This document shows positions 1-5,737 of a stretch of DNA of 5,737 nt, piece after piece (within the stretch, counting starts at the first letter, position 1; the number at the start of each line of letters is the position of its first letter). This DNA is from an uncultured Rickettsiales bacterium (lineage in GTDB: Bacteria > Pseudomonadota > Alphaproteobacteria > Rickettsiales > Deianiraeaceae), in the NCBI GenBank assembly GCA_946544555.1, contig CAMNMI010000058.1:1-5737 (forward strand). The letters are read 5' to 3'. The notes under the pieces are model-generated. The model was not told the origin of the DNA, ran no database searches, and saw nothing but the letters and a program-made list of their open reading frames with translations. Position numbers and translations under genes: made by a program.

Positions 1-1753
1 CATTTTCACGAGCCATTTCCTCTTCTAATGTATAACATGACGCAGATAATACATTTTCACTGTTGACATCAAAACTATACGGAACACCATCAATTGTAAA
101 AGTATAATTATAGGTTTTTCCATCACTGGTTACTCTTTTAAGATTGTTGCCGAGATAAGTAACCTCAACGATTTTATCATCAGCGGGAAGATGGACTTTT
201 AAAGCCTTTGGAGAAGCTTGCGGATATATTTTTTTCTTTATAGAAAAATCATTAACTGCCAAAGTTTGCGTTGAACCATCAACTGCAAGATATTGGTATT
301 TTTTTACACCACTATCTTGAATAAGAGATATGTTGTTGTCATATTTTGATATCGTATCGTCTGTTCCACTGATACCGGCTTTTATAATTGTATTAGGAAT
401 ATGATCTTTTGCACAATCTATAGTATCATTGAACAGCTTGCTTTCTGACATATAATTAAAATCCGGCAGAAAAAAATTAAGATCAGAAATGTTGTATCTG
501 TGCATTTCCGGTGTACCTTTGTCTACTTTTTTTAAGTTTTTAAAATCGTAGCCAGAAAACCACATTTGCACATAATTATCTTCACAAAACCAAAAAGTTT
601 TATCTCTAAAAGCCTTATTCATGATATAAGTTAATCCTTCTAAGAATACAAACGCCGCAAAACATTTACCACAAAAAGCCGCTGTACAAGCCGCATAATG
701 CGGACTGGTCGGAACACAATTGTAACATGCAATTTCCAGAGATATACATGCAGCAAGCTGCATCAGCAATGTTCCTGCAAGGCTGGCATAGTCATGCTTC
801 ATTGGATTATCTATATCTCTTGGATTAAACGGTGTATAATCAAAAACGCTTTTTCCAATTAGACCAAATACAACCTTAAAAAAACCACCAACCGGTGGAT
901 TATGAGGATTATATTGATACGGCATATAAAACCCATATGATCCTCCAAGACCCATATTACACTGCCACCTTTCTGGTTCAGAATACAAACTACCATTTTT
1001 GACTTCATCTGAAGCTGTTTCGTTTGGATACAAATAGAGCATTAATCCGTGTCCACCTGATAAACCAGCATAACAATTACTTCCAGTTGCACATCCTTTT
1101 GTTTTAACCAAGGCAGGATATAAACCAAAACTTGAACCAGAAACAGTAATTGGTATTTGGTCTCCTGGTTTAACTTTAATATCTGACCACTGAATTGGCA
1201 TTATTCCGTCATTCACACTAAGATTATCTCTGAAATAGAGGTGTCTTTCTTCTCTTGCTGTATCTGTTAATGTTGGTACTTTGTCCTCTACAACATCTTC
1301 TATCTCCTCACTCGTGACATCACTATCTTTTATTGGTTTAAAATATCTTGTCGGTCCAGCCGTTGAAATCCACTTGTGGAATGTGGCATCAAGATATTGT
1401 GAATAACCAGCCAAAACTATTGATCCATCAATGGTTATTTTCATTTTTTGTCCTCCCTCAACAACAGCATATTCACCATTTCTCATTAAGAGTGGTTGCC
1501 AAAGATTTGACATTGCTTTTAGTTCCGTTGTTCCATCCTTTAAAGTGTATGCTCCGTGCGTGCTTTCTTTTGCTATAACATTTGTATTTAAAGGCCTGAC
1601 GGTTAATGACTGTATTTCCTCCCAAAGTCCTCCAAGCGCTATTTCATCTGGGTATTTACATCCATCACCACCGCATTTTGTTAGTGAAAGAGTCCATATT
1701 AGTGTCAAAATAATGTGGAAAAAATTTACTTTTTTCACAAAACAAAAACCCAT
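1..1753 (-). CDS. VirB6-like type IV secretion protein, N-terminal part (3' end cut by window edge)
   Basis: This frame stays open for 584 codons from ATG at 1753 to the window edge, so the C-terminus is missing. Residues 7-26 form a signal-like segment (two Lys, then a hydrophobic stretch), followed by Cys27, two Gly, Asp, Gly, Cys32 and a Pro-Asp-Glu. This matches the start of the extended VirB6 proteins of Rickettsiales, where a Cys-rich lipoprotein-like motif precedes an acidic 'PDD/ADD' patch. A Gly-rich GGHGLMLYLYPN stretch (233-244) also resembles that family. Such proteins are inner-membrane channel parts of the secretion system; their defining multi-pass VirB6/TrbL domain lies C-terminal and would fall outside this window. 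Residues 323-377 hold two hydrophobic stretches with six Cys. The lipobox is poor because Lys26 precedes Cys27. GTG at 1738 is an alternative start giving a more typical signal peptide. It could instead be an unrelated exported protein. Confidence 0.6.
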   Translation of the reverse strand, partial: MGFCFVKKVNFFHIILTLIWTLSLTKCGGDGCKYPDEIALGGLWEEIQSLTVRPLNTNVIAKESTHGAYTLKDGTTELKAMSNLWQPLLMRNGEYAVVEGGQKMKITIDGSIVLAGYSQYLDATFHKWISTAGPTRYFKPIKDSDVTSEEIEDVVEDKVPTLTDTAREERHLYFRDNLSVNDGIMPIQWSDIKVKPGDQIPITVSGSSFGLYPALVKTKGCATGSNCYAGLSGGHGLMLYLYPNETASDEVKNGSLYSEPERWQCNMGLGGSYGFYMPYQYNPHNPPVGGFFKVVFGLIGKSVFDYTPFNPRDIDNPMKHDYASLAGTLLMQLAACISLEIACYNCVPTSPHYAACTAAFCGKCFAAFVFLEGLTYIMNKAFRDKTFWFCEDNYVQMWFSGYDFKNLKKVDKGTPEMHRYNISDLNFFLPDFNYMSESKLFNDTIDCAKDHIPNTIIKAGISGTDDTISKYDNNISLIQDSGVKKYQYLAVDGSTQTLAVNDFSIKKKIYPQASPKALKVHLPADDKIVEVTYLGNNLKRVTSDGKTYNYTFTIDGVPYSFDVNSENVLSASCYTLEEEMAREN

Positions 1754-1763
1754 TCTATTTGAA

Positions 1764-1800
1764 TAAACAGTTTTATAAAATGCAAATGAAAATCTGTTTA
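1764..1800 (-). repeat. AT-rich inverted repeat (hairpin) between two cistrons
   Basis: TAAACAG (1764-1770) is complementary to CTGTTTA (1794-1800). The stem can extend by TTTT (1771-1774) against AAAA (1789-1792) with one bulged base, leaving a 14-base loop. It fills most of the 48-base gap between the stop of the CarB-like gene and the start of the VirB6-like gene. No T-tract follows on the minus strand, so it is not a classical terminator. It could be an RNA stabilising or processing structure, or chance in AT-rich DNA. Confidence 0.35.
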
Positions 1801-1801
1801 A

Positions 1802-3769
1802 TCATTTTCCAAACAAAACCTTGAATTTATCAAAAACTTTCTTCTTAGTAATATCCTCAATTTTTATATTCTGATTATCTTTTAAAGAAAAAACAACTCG
1901 TTGATAGAAATTCAATTCTTCTTTGATTTTATATTCACGTACTGTCTTGTCTATATTCTTACTTATTAAACATTCAACAAGCGTATTGTAAATAGAAGAA
2001 ATAGAAAAATTTTGCAAAAAAAATACTTCTGATCTGATATAAGAAGAAATATCATATACGACGATATTACCATCTTTATATCCAAAAACAATCTCAATAA
2101 TACCAGACGTTTTTATGTTCCAAAGTATTTTATTTGCCAAATTTGTTATATCTTCTTTTGTATCGTAATTAGGAAAAATTGCTGGATAGAAATTGCAAAC
2201 CGCACCAAGCTCACCATTAAATTTAGAGCTCACAATTGTTGGCAAATAAACATTTCCGTGCTCATCTTTTATGCAGTAAAAACAATATACATTGTCTATA
2301 ATTTTTTTTGCTTCATATCTTATATCAAGCTTTTCAAATAATGTTCCTCTGGACTTGTTCTCTTTTTGATACAAAAAGCTATCTCCATAATCCAATCCGT
2401 ATATGTTTATACGGTCGTTTTTTAATTGGTTAATAATATATTCCTTTTCAGGATTTTGGTTCAAAAATGCATATTTCAAGTTGTATTGTTTTAAGATTTT
2501 GTGTAATGAATACGCATTCAAATCTTCATAAATGTGGATGTATTTGAAAGACGCCAACATTGTTATCGGCATGTTATAGTGTGTCAGCAAAATGAGATTT
2601 TTGCCAGTTTTTTCCTTCAATTTTTGACACAATTTTATGAAAACAATTTGCGAGGGAATATCTTTTTCACTCTCCAAATCAAAGAAAACCAATATATTCT
2701 GTCCACTAATTTGTGCCTTACTAACTGCTTCGTAGACAAAATCTTCCACTATTGTAGGAAAATTGAAATGTGAAAAATCAATGTTTTTTGTAATAAAATT
2801 TGTTTTATTCCTTTTGTCATGTTCCTTACAAAAAATGCGCGCCAAACTGCTATTCGAAAACACCTTCATGCTGTCTTTTGTAAATAACTGAATAACCTCA
2901 TTTTTATCTTTTGCATAGTTGATTATCATCTCATTGCTGTAATCGTAAGCATAAGCTATACACTTTTTGCTTTGATTGTAAAAACAAGGAATTTCTCTGG
3001 TGATTTTAGCCATTATCAAACCCAAGCTCAATCGTTGTCGTTGTACTGCAAAAATTGCCTCATGTGTTATCCCAAATTTGATTTCATCAAACTGTAATAA
3101 ACCATTTTTGACTATACTAAAATGTATGCAATATAGATAATTCTTGATTGTTATGAGTTCGCCAAAATTTTGTAAAATTTGGGAAATCTCTCTTCTTTGT
3201 GCAATGGTTTGTTCTAAAACAGGAGCACAAAACAGCTTCTTGCCATTAACAATCGCATGCTCAAAAATGTCTAAAACAATCTGGTTTTTACACTTATCAT
3301 TAATGCAAACAGCACAAAATTGCCGCGTATCCTTCAAGTCATCAAGCTCTTTTTTGTTGTTAATTATAAATCCTGCCTTCTTTGCAATCGTTTTAAAACT
3401 TGTCTTTGAGTGCTTGGATAACAGGTAGTCGCTGTGGAAAATTTTGAGTTTTTTGTTAAATTTATCTTGCAGAATTTTGCTCATCAGTTTCTCAATTTTT
3501 GCGTCACTTAAAATTGGAAAAATTTGCGTAATTTTCTCCTTTCTTACAATCTCCAAAATGCCTTTTTCAGTTATTTTTTCAATATAAAACTTGACATCAT
3601 CATCCAGAACAAGTTTTAGTGTATCGGTGTTTGTAAGGACAAAAACATTGCAGTTTTCGCACAGATTTGAGATAAGTTCATGCACCAAAACGATACTCTG
3701 TTGCAGCAGTAAGTCGCTTTGTAGGCACGAACACACAAACAAAACATTTTTTTTATCCTCAACAGCCAT
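1802..3769 (-). CDS. CarB-like protein (carbamoyl phosphate synthetase large-subunit relative) lacking both ATP-grasp lids; probable pseudoenzyme
   Basis: The 655-residue protein follows CarB collinearly but is far shorter than the usual 1,070 or so. Half 1: residues 41-85 (VFVLTNTDT, VKFYIEKI, ILEIVRKEKITQIFP) match the pre-ATP-grasp region of CarB (VILVNSNPAT, ATYIEPI, VEKIIEKERPDAVLP). Residues 109-134 match the segment before the ATP-binding lid, and 151-258 match the final ATP-grasp subdomain. Half 2 repeats this order at 357-483 and 493-628. In both halves the lid with the glycine-rich loop is absent. The Gln/Glu/Asn metal ligands read His216/Glu229/Lys231 and Val561/Asp573/Ser575. The oligomerisation region is short and unrecognisable, and the C-terminal allosteric domain is missing. 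ATP-dependent synthesis is therefore unlikely. No signal peptide or membrane segment is visible, so it is probably cytoplasmic. The ATG at 3769 lacks a clear Shine-Dalgarno. The VirB6-like gene follows after 48 bases. The homology is inferred by eye from remembered CarB sequence. Confidence 0.65.
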   Translation of the reverse strand: MAVEDKKNVLFVCSCLQSDLLLQQSIVLVHELISNLCENCNVFVLTNTDTLKLVLDDDVKFYIEKITEKGILEIVRKEKITQIFPILSDAKIEKLMSKILQDKFNKKLKIFHSDYLLSKHSKTSFKTIAKKAGFIINNKKELDDLKDTRQFCAVCINDKCKNQIVLDIFEHAIVNGKKLFCAPVLEQTIAQRREISQILQNFGELITIKNYLYCIHFSIVKNGLLQFDEIKFGITHEAIFAVQRQRLSLGLIMAKITREIPCFYNQSKKCIAYAYDYSNEMIINYAKDKNEVIQLFTKDSMKVFSNSSLARIFCKEHDKRNKTNFITKNIDFSHFNFPTIVEDFVYEAVSKAQISGQNILVFFDLESEKDIPSQIVFIKLCQKLKEKTGKNLILLTHYNMPITMLASFKYIHIYEDLNAYSLHKILKQYNLKYAFLNQNPEKEYIINQLKNDRINIYGLDYGDSFLYQKENKSRGTLFEKLDIRYEAKKIIDNVYCFYCIKDEHGNVYLPTIVSSKFNGELGAVCNFYPAIFPNYDTKEDITNLANKILWNIKTSGIIEIVFGYKDGNIVVYDISSYIRSEVFFLQNFSISSIYNTLVECLISKNIDKTVREYKIKEELNFYQRVVFSLKDNQNIKIEDITKKKVFDKFKVLFGK

Positions 3770-3813
3770 TTACGTAAGCTGGAAACCTAAAATATAAAAA
3801 ACAAGTGAGATAT

Positions 3814-3850
3814 AAAAAAACATGATACTGACACGCTGCCAGAAGTCATG
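3814..3850 (-). terminator. possible intrinsic terminator of the 383-residue orphan gene
   Basis: Read on the minus strand, CATGA (3850-3846) can pair with TCATG (3825-3821), and a run of seven T (3820-3814) follows at once. An alternative pairing uses CATG plus GAC/GTC-type internal pairs. The stem is short and its loop long, so this is weak, but it lies 82 bases after the orphan gene's stop codon, where a terminator would be expected. It overlaps the weathered repeat copy. Confidence 0.3.
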
Positions 3851-3917
3851 CCATTGCCATTTGTAATCTCATCACTCCACTTCATCCATCAGACACGTTC
3901 AGCTCCGCGCAATATTG
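3826..3917. repeat. weathered copy of the GC-rich intergenic repeat (copy B)
   Basis: This stretch lies in the 162-base gene-free gap 3770-3931 and shares ordered landmarks with the GC-rich block near 5141-5248. GCCAGAAGTCATGCC (3838-3852) matches 12 of 15 bases of GCCCGAGGCCATGCC (5164-5178). TTTGTA follows after 7 bases in both copies (3860-3865 and 5186-5191). GCTCCGCG follows after 36 and 33 bases (3902-3909 and 5225-5232). CAATATT then ends each block (3910-3916 and 5241-5247). Differences in the best-matching block go from G or C to A or T, as expected for decay in an AT-rich genome. The rest of the gap (3770-3813) is A/T runs, with no clear promoter or ribosome binding site for the CarB-like gene. 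Confidence 0.5.
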
Positions 3918-3931
3918 ATTTGCTAAACTCA

Positions 3932-5083
3932 TCAAACATGTTTTGGCAACGGCATCACTGATTGCGATTTTGAATTGACTTTATCAAGATTTGCAAGTAG
4001 TTCTGTGAAGTTTTTGATACCTCTGGAACGCTTCTTTTCTTCTCTGCTAAGCAACTCGCTCGCAAGACCTTTATTCATCAGCTTATTCAATGACGGACTT
4101 CTCATCTCAGCAACAAACTCCTTAAACTTCAACATCATTTCTTTTTTTATAATTGGGTTTTTACTAAACACCTTGTCTGCAATATCATACATTACGCTAT
4201 CACGAATGTTGTAAAATTTGCATGTCTCGTAAATAATTTTCATTTTGCCTTCTGGTGACTGATCAAGTGACCCGGCAATGGCCTTTTCAATTATTTTCAT
4301 AATACTATCCATTGTTAGTTCTTTACTTGTTTGCTGGCCAAAGAACATTTTCTGCATCGCTTTGTTGAATTGGTCTTTCATCAACGATGTGAACTTACTG
4401 TTTTCATTCAGTTGAACCAAATTTTGAACATTCAATTTCTGGAATACCCTTTGCAATGTAACATTTGCCAATTTTGCTTTCAATTTATCATTAAATACAC
4501 TGCCAAGTATAACTTGAATTGAGTTCTCATCAACAAACATTCCGCATTCCAACATTGCTTCGATACGTTTTTGCACTTCATCAACTGCGTTATCCAAAAT
4601 TTCATCTGTATTATCCACGACCTTACCCTCTTCATGCTTCTCCTTTTTTGATATAAATATTGACTGGTCTTTGCTTTTTGTTTTGTTTTCAAGCATCTTC
4701 TCAACGCGTTCAAGCCAATTATCGCTCTCATCAGTGAAAAATTTATCAACCTTTTTATCACCTTTATGAAATTCGTCATACCAATCGGAAACTATTTTTT
4801 GATACTTTTCAATATATGTTCGCTCGTTATCAATACCAGACAGTTTATCGTTCCTATACTCAATCAACAAATCCGTATCTATTTTTCCAACTTCTCTTAC
4901 TTGCTGTTCCAAACCAAATTCTGCATCAATATTGTTAGATTTCTGTATTTCTGTATAACTTTCTGCAATAATTTGACTTTGTGTCGTTGATACATCGGAA
5001 CCCACACCTTCAATGCGCGGAATACTATTATTCAGTCCATATTGCGGCTGTCCAGAATGTAATTCTTTATTAGCTCTTGGCAT
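3932..5083 (-). CDS. hypothetical hydrophilic, helix-rich protein
   Basis: I do not recognise this 383-residue protein. It has no signal peptide and no membrane segment. Residues 1-40 are polar and likely disordered (rich in Asn, Gln, Ser, Gly). Residues 60-160 are highly charged and Lys/Glu-rich. Residues 165-370 read as a series of amphipathic helices with few glycines or prolines. There are only two Cys (180, 288). The C-terminal region has a basic cluster, KKRSRGIK (350-357), and the end is Pro/Lys/His-rich. The frame is clean, starts at the only Met before residue 130, and ends in TGA. No Shine-Dalgarno precedes the ATG. It is divergent from ndk and upstream of the CarB-like gene on the same strand, across a gap with a possible terminator. 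Its composition would suit a cytoplasmic structural protein or a type IV secreted effector, but nothing in it proves either. Confidence 0.75.
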   Translation of the reverse strand: MPRANKELHSGQPQYGLNNSIPRIEGVGSDVSTTQSQIIAESYTEIQKSNNIDAEFGLEQQVREVGKIDTDLLIEYRNDKLSGIDNERTYIEKYQKIVSDWYDEFHKGDKKVDKFFTDESDNWLERVEKMLENKTKSKDQSIFISKKEKHEEGKVVDNTDEILDNAVDEVQKRIEAMLECGMFVDENSIQVILGSVFNDKLKAKLANVTLQRVFQKLNVQNLVQLNENSKFTSLMKDQFNKAMQKMFFGQQTSKELTMDSIMKIIEKAIAGSLDQSPEGKMKIIYETCKFYNIRDSVMYDIADKVFSKNPIIKKEMMLKFKEFVAEMRSPSLNKLMNKGLASELLSREEKKRSRGIKNFTELLANLDKVNSKSQSVMPLPKHV

Positions 5084-5095
5084 CTGTTAGCCGCA

Positions 5096-5123
5096 ATTAT
5101 ACTTGAAAAGGAATAATAATCAA
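5096..5123 (-). promoter_or_regulatory. candidate sigma-70 promoter for the 383-residue orphan gene
   Basis: On the minus strand a TTGATT hexamer (5123-5118, 4 of 6 to TTGACA) and a perfect TATAAT (5101-5096) are separated by 16 bases. Transcription would start near 5089, only about five bases before the ATG at 5083, giving a nearly leaderless message. That would fit the missing Shine-Dalgarno. The region is AT-rich, so a chance match is possible. Confidence 0.35.
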
Positions 5124-5140
5124 ATTTATTGTATTGCAAC

Positions 5141-5248
5141 TTCGCGCAATTCCATGTTGCGCCGCCCGAGGCCATGCCCTCGCGGTTTGTATTTCGCTCC
5201 TCGCGTTGCTCCTCGCACAAACTCGCTCCGCGCCGCGCAACAATATTT
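5141..5248. repeat. GC-rich intergenic repeat element (copy A) with hairpin and tandem motifs
   Basis: The 101 bases from 5141 to 5241 are about 64 percent GC, while the flanks and genes are near one-third. GCGCAA (5144-5149) and TTGCGC (5157-5162) form a 6-base stem with a 7-base loop. GTTGCGC (5156-5162) can pair instead with GCGCAAC (5235-5241), closing the whole block. GTTTGT (5185-5190) pairs with ACAAAC (5217-5222) inside it. GCTCCTCGC occurs twice, 12 bases apart (5196-5204 and 5208-5216). Short open frames cross the block on both strands but none resembles a protein. It sits in the 210-base divergent spacer between the orphan gene and ndk, and copy B lies at 3826-3917. Confidence 0.6.
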
Positions 5249-5266
5249 TACAAACCCCTTGCAAAT

Positions 5267-5272
5267 TATAAA
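5267..5272 (+). promoter_or_regulatory. weak -10-like hexamer upstream of ndk
   Basis: TATAAA lies 21 bases before the ndk start codon, a suitable place for a -10 box just past the GC-rich repeat. The bases 17 upstream (5244-5249, TATTTT) are a poor -35. A message starting here would carry the AGGA at 5287-5290. Confidence 0.2.
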
Positions 5273-5293
5273 CACACGCAAACATTAGGATAT

Positions 5294-5716
5294 ATGAAAG
5301 AAAGAACATTTTCAATTTTAAAACCTGATGCAGTGAGACGCAACTTGACAGGGAAAATCAACTCAATGTTGGAAGAAGCGGGATTTGTCATTGTCGCACA
5401 GAAGATGATACACATGTCAAAAGAAAAGGCACAGGGCTTTTACATCGTCCACAAAGACAGACCATTTTACGATGAATTGACAAGCTATATGTCATCTGGC
5501 CCAGTCGTTGTGCAGGTTTTGGAGAAGGAAAACGCCGTTGAGGATTACAGAAAAATCATGGGTGCAACAGATCCAAAAAAGGCAGAACCAAACACAATCC
5601 GCGCCAAATTTGCATTGAGCGTTGGTGAGAACTCAATTCATGGCTCAGACAGCTTGGAAAATGCAGGTATTGAAATAAATTATTTCTTCACAAAGAACGA
5701 AATTTGTGAGAGATAA
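5294..5716 (+). CDS. ndk: nucleoside diphosphate kinase
   Basis: This 140-residue cytoplasmic enzyme moves the gamma-phosphate of ATP to nucleoside diphosphates through a phosphohistidine, balancing NTP and dNTP pools. The whole fold is present at normal bacterial length. ERTFSILKPDAV (3-14) carries Lys10. Tyr50, Phe58, Arg86, Thr92, Arg103 and Asn113 occupy the usual nucleotide and phosphate-binding positions. NSIHGSDS (113-120) holds the catalytic His116. The start at 5294 is chosen because the family begins a few residues before the TFSxxKPDA motif and AGGA lies at 5287-5290, though with a short spacer of three bases. The frame is open back to 5129, but that extension crosses the GC-rich repeat and is not NDK sequence. 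It is divergent from the orphan gene. All key residues are intact, so it should be active. Confidence 0.97.
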   Translation: MKERTFSILKPDAVRRNLTGKINSMLEEAGFVIVAQKMIHMSKEKAQGFYIVHKDRPFYDELTSYMSSGPVVVQVLEKENAVEDYRKIMGATDPKKAEPNTIRAKFALSVGENSIHGSDSLENAGIEINYFFTKNEICER

Positions 5717-5734
5717 TCTAATAAAGTTTGGAAA

Positions 5735-5737
5735 ATG
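5735..5737 (+). other. possible start codon of the next rightward gene
   Basis: An ATG forms the last three bases of the window, 18 bases after the ndk stop, preceded by GG at 5730-5731. In Rickettsia, as I recall, ndk is followed by mnmG (gidA), so a co-transcribed gene here is plausible. No coding sequence is visible to confirm it. Confidence 0.2.

Noticed and set aside
1348..1766. Plus-strand open frames opposite the VirB6-like gene
   Set aside because: They lie antisense to a long continuous frame with a signal-like start and family features, and their translations resemble no protein.
1802..3769. Treating the CarB-like gene as a pseudogene
   Set aside because: The frame is intact over 655 codons and the losses are matched in both halves. 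Recent decay should show stops or frameshifts, so it is listed as a coding gene.
4611..4619. DnaA-box-like TTATCCACG
   Set aside because: A single imperfect match inside a coding region, with no cluster or AT-rich unwinding element to suggest an origin.
4480..4779. 99-residue minus-strand frame inside the orphan gene
   Set aside because: It is fully inside the longer frame, in another phase, without a start signal; a frame shadow is more likely.
5129..5293. N-terminal extension of the ndk reading frame
   Set aside because: It would add 55 residues encoded by the GC-rich repeat. NDK proteins start close to the KPDA motif, and the internal ATG at 5294 has an AGGA upstream.
5032..5315. Small open frames on both strands across the GC-rich block
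   Set aside because: They arise because the GC-rich repeat has few stop codons. They have no recognisable protein character and no ribosome binding sites.

Overview
The window looks like chromosome of an AT-rich (roughly one-third GC), probably host-associated alphaproteobacterium, most likely in or near the Rickettsiales. The two pointers are an ordinary bacterial nucleoside diphosphate kinase (ndk) and the N-terminal part of a large protein resembling the extended VirB6-type type IV secretion proteins of Rickettsiales. Species cannot be fixed from the sequence. TGG encodes Trp and TGA ends genes, so the standard bacterial code applies.

Layout. Three genes run leftward and one rightward. 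From the left edge to 1753 (minus strand, 3' end outside the window) lies the VirB6-like protein. Only 48 bases upstream, 1802-3769 (minus) encodes a 655-residue protein that I read as a drastically shortened, probably inactive relative of carbamoyl phosphate synthetase large subunit (CarB). A 162-base gap follows, then a 383-residue hydrophilic, helix-rich orphan protein (3932-5083, minus). A 210-base divergent intergenic region with a strikingly GC-rich repeat separates it from ndk (5294-5716, plus). The window ends on an ATG that may start the next rightward gene.

The most interesting object is the CarB-like protein. It follows CarB from end to end in both homologous halves. In each half the same piece is missing: the ATP-grasp lid with its glycine-rich loop. 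The conserved metal and nucleotide ligands are mostly substituted, and the C-terminal allosteric domain is absent. An intact frame of 655 codons argues against simple decay and for a repurposed pseudoenzyme, and its nearest neighbour is a secretion-system gene.

The second notable object is a repeat. A block of about 100 bases, about 64 percent GC, lies upstream of ndk. A weathered, AT-shifted relative with the same landmarks in the same order occupies the 3770-3931 gap. This looks like a dispersed intergenic element.

Functional links: the CarB-like and VirB6-like genes probably share a transcript. The orphan and ndk are divergently transcribed. No RNA genes, CRISPR arrays or transposase genes were seen. 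Family assignments were made by eye from remembered family sequences, without database searches.
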